From a virus: a DNA stretch of 64,000 bases. The position numbers and the translations under genes are program-made. The notes under the pieces were generated by a model that worked only from the letters and a program-made list of their open reading frames with translations, made no database searches and was not told where the DNA came from. The stretch covers positions 1 to 64,000 of the IMG/VR virus record IMGVR_UViG_3300022188_000007, one strand, 5' to 3'. Positions 49,133 to 57,583 of the stretch are shown in pieces; position 1 is the stretch's first letter, and each line of letters opens with the position of its first letter.

Positions 49133-49251
49133 ATAACGATTTAAAATGAATTAGTTAACGGTAAAGGATTTTAATTTGAATTAACCAGGTTGGTAACCTA
49201 AGAAGAAGAAAAATAACAATATTTTAATTATATAAGGAGGAAAACCTTACT
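49133..49251. other. Short gap with hairpin
   Basis: 119 bases without a gene. AGGTT/AACCT (49187-49199) form a small stem. No T-run follows; no promoter hexamers are clear. Confidence 0.4.
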
Positions 49252-49986
49252 ATGGAAGACGCATTAAAGCAAGACATTGAAAATTTAGTCAAAAACATCT
49301 TCTCTAATAAAGAGGAAGCTAGTCAAATGCAGAGAACACAAGATGCTCTTAATGAATCGGCAGAGACTATTGAAAGACTTACTCAGAACCTAGAAGATTC
49401 TAAGACAGAACTATCAGCAGCCAAGGATTCTACGAAAGAAGAAGTGGCTGAAAAAGATTCTAAGATTTCCGAACTTACTACTGAGCTAGAGGCAGCCCAG
49501 GCAAAGTTGGAAGAAACAGAGGCCAGTTTAACTGCTTCTGAAGAATCTTTGGACAATATGAAAAAAGACCAACTAGCAGAAGCTAGAATGGCCGAACTCC
49601 AAGAAGCTAAAGTAGCTATGGGGAGTGACCTGGAATCTCAAACAGCTAAAGTGAGAGAGTTTTCAGATGAAGAGTTCGCTACTTACAAGACTGATCGAAT
49701 TGAACTTCGTGATGCTGTAAAGAAAGAACTAGAGGCTGCAGCAACGGTTGCGGCTACTGAAACAAATACTGAAGGTGAAGAAGGAACAACTACTACTGAA
49801 GAAGCCGGTGAAGGAACCGTTTCTACTGAAGAAGAAGTTACTACAACCCCTGCAGAAGTAGCACCTGGCCAGGCAATGGCCGCTGCTATGAATTTTGAAA
49901 ATAAACCCTCAGATGATATGGTAAGTAAATATGAAGCAATGGGTAAAGCCATGGCTGCTAGTTTGTCACCTAAGTCTGATAATTAA
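49252..49986 (+). CDS. Scaffold protein, coiled coil
   Basis: A 244-residue protein. Residues 20-125 are an uninterrupted coiled coil (ETIERLTQNLEDSKTELSA, LTTELEAAQAKLEETEASL). Residues 165-210 are Glu/Thr-rich low complexity. The end has the conserved ANF-type helix PSDDMVSKYEAMGKAMAASL. Position just before decoration and capsid genes fits a head scaffold. RBS AAGGAGG. Confidence 0.65.
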   Translation: MEDALKQDIENLVKNIFSNKEEASQMQRTQDALNESAETIERLTQNLEDSKTELSAAKDSTKEEVAEKDSKISELTTELEAAQAKLEETEASLTASEESLDNMKKDQLAEARMAELQEAKVAMGSDLESQTAKVREFSDEEFATYKTDRIELRDAVKKELEAAATVAATETNTEGEEGTTTTEEAGEGTVSTEEEVTTTPAEVAPGQAMAAAMNFENKPSDDMVSKYEAMGKAMAASLSPKSDN

Positions 49987-50004
49987 TAAGGAGGAAGAAA
50001 AGGT

Positions 50005-50634
50005 ATGTTTATTCCTAGACATTCAGTTGTAGAAAACCAATTTTGTAGCTATTCGGAAGATAATGCATTTGGCGGAGCCGGAACCGGCGACGTTGTTGCA
50101 TATGCGGGTTCAGTAATTTATCTAGACCCAACCGCAGCTAACGAGGAACCAATGGTTAAGGCAATGACAGGTGTTGTTACTGAAGCCCCTTTTGGTTTCA
50201 TGATGCAGAAAGTTAAGGTAGGGTACCATAATGTACATCCTACTGGATTTGTTATGCCAGGTGATTTGGGTTCTAGTGATGCTATTGCTCAACCATTATA
50301 TAGCGCTCAGGGTGCTATTGTAGGGCATAAGTCTGTACCAGTTGGCGTTGCTCATCTTGGTATTTTTGACACTGTTCACTATATCTGCGAAGCTACTGGT
50401 GGAACTGCTGATGAGAAAATGGCCCCAGGCCAGTCTCTATATGCAGGAGCTTTTCAGGCTAGAGTTACTAACTCTACTAACTCTACTCCAGCTACAGATG
50501 CTACCGGTCAGACCGGTGATAGAGCATCTAATACTGTTGTAGCTCGCGTTGTTAAAGGCGCAAGTTTGGCAAAATGCCAGGCTAATATGGATAATGTTAC
50601 ACTTTACCCAATTAGGGTAAAATTACTTGTTTGA
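50005..50634 (+). CDS. Probable head decoration protein
   Basis: A 209-residue protein rich in Gly, Val and Ala with strands (TGFVMPGDLGSSDAIAQPLY, VGHKSVPVGVAHLGIFDT). It resembles the decoration or head-completion proteins placed directly before the capsid gene. RBS AAGGAGG. The function is inferred from position. Confidence 0.5.
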   Translation: MFIPRHSVVENQFCSYSEDNAFGGAGTGDVVAYAGSVIYLDPTAANEEPMVKAMTGVVTEAPFGFMMQKVKVGYHNVHPTGFVMPGDLGSSDAIAQPLYSAQGAIVGHKSVPVGVAHLGIFDTVHYICEATGGTADEKMAPGQSLYAGAFQARVTNSTNSTPATDATGQTGDRASNTVVARVVKGASLAKCQANMDNVTLYPIRVKLLV

Positions 50635-50645
50635 TAAAAAAAATA

Positions 50646-50677
50646 TTTGGATTAATGTGAATTTTAACACATCCAAA
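50646..50677 (+). promoter_or_regulatory. Hairpin before major capsid gene
   Basis: TTTGGAT (50646-50652) pairs with ATCCAAA (50671-50677), with an inner GTG/CAC (50657-50659 with 50668-50670). It lies 31 bases before the capsid start and can affect message stability or translation. Confidence 0.5.
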
Positions 50678-50707
50678 ACTAATAAATATTAGGAGGAAAT
50701 ATATATA

Positions 50708-51775
50708 ATGGAAAGACAGGAAATGATGGAACTTTTCAAAGCTACTTCAGAGATAAATACTCCTGAAGGTATGGCAGCTTATCGTGCATTTGCTGCAGCT
50801 TTGACCACTCCAATCTTACAAAAAATTGAGTTGGACTCTATTATGAGAACACTCTTTACTGTGGAAAGACTAGGTCCAGGAGCACAGGCGGTATATCCTG
50901 TAGCAGAAGACTTCGAGATCCCTGTATGGGTTCTCCCAGGTCTTGGTTATGTAGCTCAGAACTTTATAGAAGGTATCGGAGAAGAGGTGTATGTACCTAC
51001 TTTTACGATTGATGCTGCTGCCGACTGGAAGATCACTTATGCGAGAGATTCGAGAATCGATATAGCATCTAGAGCTGCTAATCGTGCCGCAAAAGATCTA
51101 GCAAATTATGAGGAAGAATGTGGTTGGCGTGTAATTATGCCAGCAGCTACATCTGCTTTCTCGGGTAAAGGGCTGTTAGGGTCTAGACCCGCACCTATTT
51201 ATGAAATTAACCCTGCTGCACAGGGTGCCGGCTATCTATCTAAAGAACTTATTAATAAGATGATAGTAGGCTTTAAGAGAATTGGAAGAACTCTTACTGA
51301 TTTGTACGTATCCCCAGAGGATGCTGCAGATATCAGAGAGTGGACCGATACTGATATTGATCCAATCACTCGTAGAGAAATTTTCCAGGCGTCCGGTATG
51401 GGCAGTCTTTGGAATGTATCTCTCCATGAGATTCAGCATTTAGGCGCAACCGGAATGTTTAATATCAATGGTGATGGTTCTGCGTATGGTAAATTTGTGG
51501 CTCCAGGTAATGTCTATAATGGATATTCCATAGATAACCCGAATATTACTTCTGCTGATGGTACTGTAGGTACCCTTGGTGAAACTCAGATCCTTGGGTT
51601 TGATCTTAGTATGAATGATTCTCTCGTTATGCCTATTCGTAAAGAATATGAAGCGCATGACGATCCCACTCTACTCCGTGTACAGAAACAAGGTTTCTTT
51701 GGATGGGCAGAACTTGGTTTTGCTTGTCTCGATAGTAGGATGCTAGGTATGGGTATTATTGATCGTAGTTTATAA
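50708..51775 (+). CDS. Major capsid protein
   Basis: A 355-residue HK97-fold capsid protein. EIPVWVLPGLGYVAQNFIEG, the YARDSRIDIASRAANRAAKDLANYEEECGW stretch (spine helix), and the later LYVSPEDAADIREWTDTDIDP and YGKFVAPGNVYNGYSI loops fit this family. A very strong AGGAGG site matches high expression. It is followed by a stable hairpin. No N-terminal delta domain seems to be present. Confidence 0.75.
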   Translation: MERQEMMELFKATSEINTPEGMAAYRAFAAALTTPILQKIELDSIMRTLFTVERLGPGAQAVYPVAEDFEIPVWVLPGLGYVAQNFIEGIGEEVYVPTFTIDAAADWKITYARDSRIDIASRAANRAAKDLANYEEECGWRVIMPAATSAFSGKGLLGSRPAPIYEINPAAQGAGYLSKELINKMIVGFKRIGRTLTDLYVSPEDAADIREWTDTDIDPITRREIFQASGMGSLWNVSLHEIQHLGATGMFNINGDGSAYGKFVAPGNVYNGYSIDNPNITSADGTVGTLGETQILGFDLSMNDSLVMPIRKEYEAHDDPTLLRVQKQGFFGWAELGFACLDSRMLGMGIIDRSL

Positions 51776-51798
51776 TATAAACTAATTTAATATAATAA

Positions 51799-51835
51799 GG
51801 TGCAAGGGTATGGGGTTTTCCCCATACCTTGTGCC
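51799..51835 (+). terminator. Stable hairpin after capsid gene
   Basis: GGTGCAAGGGTATGGGG and CCCCATACCTTGTGCC form a stem of about 16 bp with one bulged G and a TTTT loop. No T-run follows, so it is not a typical terminator; it may stop RNA degradation or partly end transcription. Confidence 0.55.
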
Positions 51836-51853
51836 TAAAAGGAAAAAGTATTA

Positions 51854-52165
51854 GTGATAGTTATATTGATAGAGATATTAATGACCGTAATATTTACTGA
51901 AGCTTTAACTGAATTGGTTGTTAAGTCTGAATTGTTTGAGCCTCTACGAAAACTACTATTTGAGTCCGACAGTAAAGTGTTAAATTTTATACATCGAATC
52001 TTAGATTGTGGTTACTGTTTCTCAGTTTGGGCTGCTGCATTCTCATCAATACTAATATTTACTTTAGATAATAAAATCATAGATTTTTTTATAATGTGTA
52101 TCATTGTACATCGTTTGTCCAACTTATTCCATTTTATAATGGATAGAGTACGGGGTAACGAATAA
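51854..52165 (+). CDS. DUF1360-like membrane protein, GTG start
   Basis: A 103-residue protein. FTEALTELVVKSELFEPLR and HRILDCGYCFSVWAAAF match a phage family like DUF1360, with a membrane helix in the second half (IIDFFIMCIIVH). Function is unknown. GTG 51854 follows AAAAGGAAAAAGTATTA. Confidence 0.6.
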   Translation: MIVILIEILMTVIFTEALTELVVKSELFEPLRKLLFESDSKVLNFIHRILDCGYCFSVWAAAFSSILIFTLDNKIIDFFIMCIIVHRLSNLFHFIMDRVRGNE

Positions 52166-52214
52166 AAGATAGAAAAGGACAAGGCTAAACTAAACAGAAA
52201 AGGAGAAGATTATT

Positions 52215-52706
52215 ATGGAAGGATTTGTAAAGAATAAATCATCAGAGTGGGCGTATGCAATGAAACGTTCAATACGACCTGGAGGTGAAGTTCCTCTAAA
52301 GGAATTATACGAACAATACGGCAAAAAATACGACATGGACCCTGGTGATGAGTTTGTAAAATGGTTAAAAGAGGTCAAGTTACAGAATTCAGATAGATGG
52401 GATATAGTATTTGACTTTAAAGATGTTAATAGTAAGACTGAGGCTGTTGTTGTTCAAGAAGCAACTCCAGTTAAAGTTACTAGTAATTCTTCAGATTCAG
52501 ATTTCACTTCCTCTGTAGCTATCAAACAGTTACAGGTAGAGGATGTAGTTAATCTTACGGTAAGAAAAGCTAGAGAGCTTTTACCGAGAGTAATGGATTT
52601 GAATTTATTAAAATATGCTTTGACAGAAGCAAGACAACTGACTGATAAAGACAGTTTATGTAGGTTACTACAGAAGAGAGTAAAAGAATTGCAGATTTCC
52701 AGATAA
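52215..52706 (+). CDS. Head-tail region protein
   Basis: A 163-residue protein. A first helical domain (EVPLKELYEQYGKKYDMD, FVKWLKEV) and a second (VRKARELLPRVMDLNLLKYA) flank a Ser/Asp linker. The position after the capsid gene suggests a head or connector protein, but the family is not known to me. RBS AAAAGGAG. Confidence 0.5.
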   Translation: MEGFVKNKSSEWAYAMKRSIRPGGEVPLKELYEQYGKKYDMDPGDEFVKWLKEVKLQNSDRWDIVFDFKDVNSKTEAVVVQEATPVKVTSNSSDSDFTSSVAIKQLQVEDVVNLTVRKARELLPRVMDLNLLKYALTEARQLTDKDSLCRLLQKRVKELQISR

Positions 52707-52738
52707 ATATAATTAAAATAACAGGCGGGATAGTATAA

Positions 52739-53065
52739 ATGATTGTTTTAAGAAAAATCAACTCAAGATTAGTTGAAAAAACTATACAACCTGGACAGAC
52801 GGAAGAATTTTTTACTCTTGATTTGAATAAGTATGAAGCGTTTGATTGGAATGTAAAAATTCTAAGTGGTGGAAACAGCGGAATTACTAAAATTTCAAGC
52901 TTATACAATGATAATGTTATGGAATCTACAGCGTATGCTTTTTTAGGTAAAAGATTTAAAGCGGTCACTGATATTTCAGTGATTAATGGTACTCATTGCC
53001 AGTTGAAGATAACGAATAATGAGACAGAATTAATTAAATGTAGTGTTAAATTAAAAACTTTTTAA
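52739..53065 (+). CDS. Unknown beta protein
   Basis: A 108-residue beta-rich protein beginning MIVLRKINSRLVEKTIQPGQ. It may be a small virion protein; no motif. The upstream AACAGGCGGGA is a weak site. Confidence 0.5.
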   Translation: MIVLRKINSRLVEKTIQPGQTEEFFTLDLNKYEAFDWNVKILSGGNSGITKISSLYNDNVMESTAYAFLGKRFKAVTDISVINGTHCQLKITNNETELIKCSVKLKTF

Positions 53066-53079
53066 GGAGGAATTAAATT

Positions 53080-55203
53080 ATGGCACTTTTTGGTATAAAA
53101 GAAGGTCTAAGGATCTTCGGTAGCGACGCTGAAGCTGATGTACTTAACGGTACGAGTGACCCGTCATCGGCTGCAGGTATTGCGGCCCCTCTAGGTTCTT
53201 TATATTTAAGAGCGGACGGAGTTAGTTATAAGAAAACCGGTGCATCAGATACAGATTGGCAACCATATAGTGAAATTGAGGGTGGGGGACTTCTTTGGTC
53301 CACTATTAGTGGTACTACTACTCTTGAGGCTAGTAAAGGATATATTTTAGATTCAAACAGCGCAGCGTTCACTATAACCATGCCTGCAGCTCCTGAAGAA
53401 GGCGACTCTGTCGGCTTCGCTGGGCTAGGTGATATTGAAACTAACAACGTTACCGTAGATTTGAATGGATTAAACATGAACGGGTCAGGTGATGACCTTG
53501 TTATAGATTTAAATTATTGCTATTTTGAGATGCTTTACACAGGGGATGCTACCACTGGTTGGGTACTTTCTAACACTGATGAGTCTGGTAATGTTGATAA
53601 CATCCAAGCTTTTGTTGGTAATGATGACAATGTAGATCCAGCAGTAACTGAGTTTACTGAGGAAAACTATATTGTAGGTGGAGATTCGTTGGAGGACGCT
53701 ATTGATAAACTGGATATGGCGCTTAATGACACTGATGCCACTATTTCAGGCACGGATGTTGATCTTACTACTTTATCAGGTAGAGTAGACACTAATGAGA
53801 CCAATATCTCTTCTAATGACACAGACATTGCAACCAATGTTACAGACATTGCAACTAATGTTACTAATATTGCGACTAATGCTAGTGGTATTACGGCTCT
53901 TGAATCTTATACTGGCTCTGCCGGTGATTCAGCTCCTGATTATAATCAAGAAAATTATATTACTGATGGAGACTCTCTTGAAGAGGCTATTAGTAAACTT
54001 GACGCCGCTATCCAAGCAGTAGATAATATCGCTGCAACTGGAGTTAATTGGCGTCAATCCATAATGGGTGCTACTGGTGATGTTATTACTACTGGTGTCG
54101 CTGATTATGCTGGTACTGACCATTTCTCTGATGATGATGTTCCTTTCTGGACACATGATCAATGGTCCAATGGCGACCAGATGTTGTCTTTGAATGCTAC
54201 TACTTCTGGTATTATTTATACTTGGGACGATGGGGCCGATCAATGGGTAGAGACTGACGCACTTGGTGCTAATGACGCTGTATCTGTAAGATACGACTTC
54301 CCAGATGATCCAGGCAGCCAGGAAGATGGTGCTTCTTATATGATGAATTCTGCTGAGACAGAGGTTATTAAGATCGCCGACTTTGATATGGAAACTGCTG
54401 CTACTATTGCTCTTTCCTCAGGGTATACTGCTACTTCTGGTACCATTTCTGACACTGACTCTGTAGAGAGTGCAATCGAGAAATTAGACTATAAAGCAGA
54501 TGCTGCTAGTGGTGATATTTCAACTCTTGAAGGCAGAGTAACTGTCAATGAGGGTGATATTTTTAGTAACGACATTGATATAGCCACCAATGCTTCTGGT
54601 ATAGCGGTTAATGGTGCTGATATTGATGATTTAGAAGCCGCTGTTGGTTCCGCTACTGGTCTTGCCGGTATGGACTACTCTACAGAAAATTATGTAGCTG
54701 CTGATACTTCAGCTGTCGCTGCAATTTCTGCTTTGGACGCAGCTCTCGCTTCTACTGATGCTACTGTGTCTGGGCTAGGTGTTACCGCTAATGATAACTA
54801 TACCTACATTACTAATGTAGATACAGCGCATGACAATCTTGCTGCTGCAGTTCTTAAAGAGGCTACTACTGCTGTAGGCGCTTCTTCTACTGATACTGTA
54901 GTTGATACGGTTCCTCAGGCTGGAAATCTAGGCGCTAAGTGGTTTGTAATTGCTTATGACGGTAGTGGTAATAGATACGCTGCTGAAATTTATGCTATGC
55001 ATGATGGTACAACATCTGCAGATCTAACTGAATATGCTATTCTTACAATTGGTACTAAGCTTAAAGTCGATTTTGACGTTGCTGCTAATGGTACCTCTAT
55101 GAGTCTAACTGTCGATAATGCCGATGCGGCAGCTGTTACAGTTAAAACTCAGAGAATAACTGTTCAGACTGCTTCTGTTGATACTGTAGCAGTGCTTAGT
55201 TAA
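53080..55203 (+). CDS. Large fibre-like protein
   Basis: A 707-residue protein. The N-terminus (residues 1-65; SDPSSAAGIAAPLGSLYLR, DTDWQPYS) is a module shared with the protein at 55557. Low-complexity repeats follow (DIATNVTDIATNVTNIATN; DGDSLEEAISKLD), typical for trimeric fibre stalks. The rest is beta-rich. Most likely a tail or head fibre. RBS AAGGAGG. Confidence 0.65.
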   Translation: MALFGIKEGLRIFGSDAEADVLNGTSDPSSAAGIAAPLGSLYLRADGVSYKKTGASDTDWQPYSEIEGGGLLWSTISGTTTLEASKGYILDSNSAAFTITMPAAPEEGDSVGFAGLGDIETNNVTVDLNGLNMNGSGDDLVIDLNYCYFEMLYTGDATTGWVLSNTDESGNVDNIQAFVGNDDNVDPAVTEFTEENYIVGGDSLEDAIDKLDMALNDTDATISGTDVDLTTLSGRVDTNETNISSNDTDIATNVTDIATNVTNIATNASGITALESYTGSAGDSAPDYNQENYITDGDSLEEAISKLDAAIQAVDNIAATGVNWRQSIMGATGDVITTGVADYAGTDHFSDDDVPFWTHDQWSNGDQMLSLNATTSGIIYTWDDGADQWVETDALGANDAVSVRYDFPDDPGSQEDGASYMMNSAETEVIKIADFDMETAATIALSSGYTATSGTISDTDSVESAIEKLDYKADAASGDISTLEGRVTVNEGDIFSNDIDIATNASGIAVNGADIDDLEAAVGSATGLAGMDYSTENYVAADTSAVAAISALDAALASTDATVSGLGVTANDNYTYITNVDTAHDNLAAAVLKEATTAVGASSTDTVVDTVPQAGNLGAKWFVIAYDGSGNRYAAEIYAMHDGTTSADLTEYAILTIGTKLKVDFDVAANGTSMSLTVDNADAAAVTVKTQRITVQTASVDTVAVLS

Positions 55204-55249
55204 TAGTTATGAAAATTTGAATTAAATTATAATTAGTTAAGACTTATAG

Positions 55250-55288
55250 AAAGGGCCCGTATTTATAAAATGCGGGCCCTTTCTTTTT
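55250..55288 (+). terminator. Rho-independent terminator
   Basis: AAAGGGCCCG (55250-55259) and CGGGCCCTTT (55273-55282) form a perfect 10-bp stem with T-rich bases after it. Confidence 0.9.
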
Positions 55289-55289
55289 A

Positions 55290-55313
55290 TTTAAGTAACT
55301 TGTTTATAGATAG
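55290..55313 (+). promoter_or_regulatory. AACC...TAG element, copy 10a (variant)
   Basis: TTTAAGTAACT (AACT instead of AACC), then 10 bases, then TAG. It follows the terminator directly and lies 31 bases before copy 10b. Confidence 0.35.
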
Positions 55314-55320
55314 TAGGTTG

Positions 55321-55349
55321 TAATTATGTAACTTACCTATAATTAGGGG
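55321..55349 (+). promoter_or_regulatory. AACC...TAG element, copy 10b
   Basis: TAATTATGTAACTTACC, then 6 bases, then TAGGGG. CCTATAATTAGG is nearly palindromic. It lies 32 bases before the gene at 55382. Confidence 0.4.
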
Positions 55350-55381
55350 AAGTTTATTCAAAAGAAAAGGAGAATTATACT

Positions 55382-55540
55382 ATGTTTAAAAAGGTTAAGG
55401 ATTTTATTTTAAGATTTACACTCTGTACGTTCACAATACATAAAAAAGGTGGTAAAATTCAATCACACAGGGAATATGATATTTACTCTTGTGAGCGGTG
55501 TGGTAATTTATTTGGTTCAAAGAAAGACAAATATAAATAA
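55382..55540 (+). CDS. Small zinc-binding protein
   Basis: A 52-residue protein beginning MFKKVKDFILRFTLC with CERC near residue 40. Possibly a small membrane-proximal or zinc-binding protein. RBS AAAAGGAG. Confidence 0.5.
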   Translation: MFKKVKDFILRFTLCTFTIHKKGGKIQSHREYDIYSCERCGNLFGSKKDKYK

Positions 55541-55556
55541 TTAATAGGAGAATTTG

Positions 55557-56087
55557 ATGGTTAGAACCAGTTACTTAAATGCTAAACATGGTATAGAAAT
55601 ATTACATGAAGACAGGTTAACTCAAATTCTGGCTGGTACAGGCGATCCTAGTCTAGCTGGATTAGTAGCTGATTTAGGTTCTATATTTCTACGTAATGAT
55701 AACGGCGGTGGTATCTATAGTAAGGTAGGACTATTAAATACTGATTGGGCGCCAGTAGGCTCTTCTGGTACTGGGTACGTTACAAGTAGTGGGATTGATC
55801 CATCACAGCATATAGCACTACATAATGGTAGCAAGTTTGTAGAGTACACAAGGACTGGACATAAAATATCTTCAGTAGATGAGTGGATTGATAATACCAA
55901 AACATACCACATAAGTTCTACAGTTTTAAATAGAACTGGAGGAAGAGTAACTTCCTTCGTTAAATATATATATGATTATGAGACAGGGGCACATGTGGTA
56001 GCTACTATTTCTGGAGCGATTCATAGGGTAGCTGGTAAAGTAACCTCTGTCGAATACTCCAGAGATAATCTTATAGGAGGGTATTAA
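55557..56087 (+). CDS. Fibre-like protein
   Basis: A 176-residue protein. The first 65 residues (TGDPSLAGLVADLGSIFLR, NTDWAPVG) match the N-terminus of 53080, so it probably attaches by the same site. The rest is beta-rich, with EYTRTGHKISSVDEWIDN. ATG 55557 after AATAGGAG. Confidence 0.6.
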   Translation: MVRTSYLNAKHGIEILHEDRLTQILAGTGDPSLAGLVADLGSIFLRNDNGGGIYSKVGLLNTDWAPVGSSGTGYVTSSGIDPSQHIALHNGSKFVEYTRTGHKISSVDEWIDNTKTYHISSTVLNRTGGRVTSFVKYIYDYETGAHVVATISGAIHRVAGKVTSVEYSRDNLIGGY

Positions 56088-56089
56088 TT

Positions 56090-56515
56090 ATGGAGTATGT
56101 AATAATAGAAGGTGAAGTAACATTAGTAGATAATTTAGGTAATACTTTGTCAACTATAAGTGGTATAAATGGTCCAAAACTAGAAGTAGTTACTGAATTG
56201 GCTACTACCGTAAGTGGAGGGGTCATAAAAGTAAGGGAGCAAAATATTGATCCAGAAGGTTATATTAAAAACTCCTCACATAATATGGCACATAAGGAAG
56301 GAAATTGGGCCCCTTTAAATCTGGATACTGAAGGGAGATTACGTGTAGTTACTGAGGTAGTAGCCCAGCCACATACGTTAAGTGGCACTGGTCATATAGG
56401 GTATTTATCAGATACTCAAATTCCAGAAAATATTGTAAGAGATTACGAATTATTAACAACTTCAGGCACCTTGAGATATGATATAGAACATATTGATGGC
56501 GGAGCCTTCATTTAA
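56090..56515 (+). CDS. Beta-rich fibre protein
   Basis: A 141-residue protein with strand repeats (VTLVDNLGNTLSTISGINGP, TLSGTGHIGYL). It follows its neighbour by two bases. Probable part of the fibre set; no family. Confidence 0.5.
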   Translation: MEYVIIEGEVTLVDNLGNTLSTISGINGPKLEVVTELATTVSGGVIKVREQNIDPEGYIKNSSHNMAHKEGNWAPLNLDTEGRLRVVTEVVAQPHTLSGTGHIGYLSDTQIPENIVRDYELLTTSGTLRYDIEHIDGGAFI

Positions 56516-56529
56516 AAAGGAGAAATATT

Positions 56530-57573
56530 ATGGCAATAGAGATTAGAATTAGACGAGGTACTAAGGTTCAATTAGATACTGTTATGGGAGGCGGCACCCC
56601 TCTTCAAAGTGGAGAGATGGGGTATACCACTGATACTAAAGAAGTATTTATATCTGATGGGGCAGTGGCACATAAAGTGGGTAGAGTATTAGTAGGCTTA
56701 CTAGCTGTACGCCCTACAGCAGGAGTATCAGGAAGAATGTATCATGCTACTGATGATTTATCTACTTGGGTAGATAATGGAGTTGCATGGAGAGATGTTT
56801 CTGGAGGAATTTCTAGTTTAGATGATGTATCAGACGGTCTCACTTATGGTAAGGTATTAAATACTTATTTAGATACTAATAGACCTGATGGTTTATGGGA
56901 TGGTAGTGGTAAACTAACTGGCAGTGCTCTAAGAACACATTTAGACGCCATAGCATTGCATAGAACTATTAATGACTCCGGTAATTTAGTAACAGATCTA
57001 TGGTCTGCTAACAAAATCAGTATAGCAATTGATCAAGCAATGACAGGTTTGGATTTTCAAGCGGATGTTTTAGGTATACAAGAAGATGCTTCGTTAGTTC
57101 CAACTACGTCTAATGGCGATAGGTATATTATAACTAATGCTGCTACACTTAATGCCGGTTTTGGTACCATAACTGGCCTGCAAAATAACGATATAGTGGC
57201 GTATGATGGCACCTCTTTTGTTGTAGTTTATGATGTGTCTACTGAAGGTGAGGGCGCTCTTGTATGGGATCGTGCTACTGATACATACCAGAAATGGGAT
57301 GGGGTTATTTGGTCTGAGTTTGGAGGGCTAGCAGGAATAACAGCCGGAGCAGGGTTAACTAAATCAGGTAATACTCTGAATGTAGGAGGAGGTAATGGAT
57401 TAACAGTGGGGGCAGATAATATAACAGTAAACCCAGATGTTTCTACAGGTCCTGGTATAGCACCTGTAGCCGTAACATCTAACGGTGTAGGAGTAATAGT
57501 TGATAATGACTCTATTGGGCACTCCGGAGGTTCAATAGAAGTGAGAAAGGTAGATGGTGGGACATTTGTATAA
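56530..57573 (+). CDS. Tail fibre with Mtd-type N-terminus
   Basis: A 347-residue protein. MAIEIRIRRGTKVQLDT, GEMGYTTDTKEVFISDG is the Mtd/hyaluronidase-like N-terminal fibre domain (R-R-G-T...G-E-x-G-Y-T-T-D-T). A middle region (about 180-270) looks like DUF2793-type sugar-contact modules (GDRYIITNAATLNAG, TYQKWDGVIWSEF). Gly/Thr-rich strands end it. Likely host contact. RBS AAAGGAG. Confidence 0.65.
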   Translation: MAIEIRIRRGTKVQLDTVMGGGTPLQSGEMGYTTDTKEVFISDGAVAHKVGRVLVGLLAVRPTAGVSGRMYHATDDLSTWVDNGVAWRDVSGGISSLDDVSDGLTYGKVLNTYLDTNRPDGLWDGSGKLTGSALRTHLDAIALHRTINDSGNLVTDLWSANKISIAIDQAMTGLDFQADVLGIQEDASLVPTTSNGDRYIITNAATLNAGFGTITGLQNNDIVAYDGTSFVVVYDVSTEGEGALVWDRATDTYQKWDGVIWSEFGGLAGITAGAGLTKSGNTLNVGGGNGLTVGADNITVNPDVSTGPGIAPVAVTSNGVGVIVDNDSIGHSGGSIEVRKVDGGTFV

Positions 57574-57583
57574 GGAGTAAACT

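Larger units (their letters stand above)
55204..55381. other. Gap with terminator and two AACC elements
   Basis: 178 bases without a gene: a strong terminator at 55250-55288, then AACC...TAG copies at 55290 and 55321. It is the boundary between two fibre transcripts. Confidence 0.6.

Noticed and set aside
52570-52968. Minus-strand frame opposite 52215 and 52739 genes
   Set aside because: It spans two plus-strand genes with good ribosome sites and has no start signal of its own.
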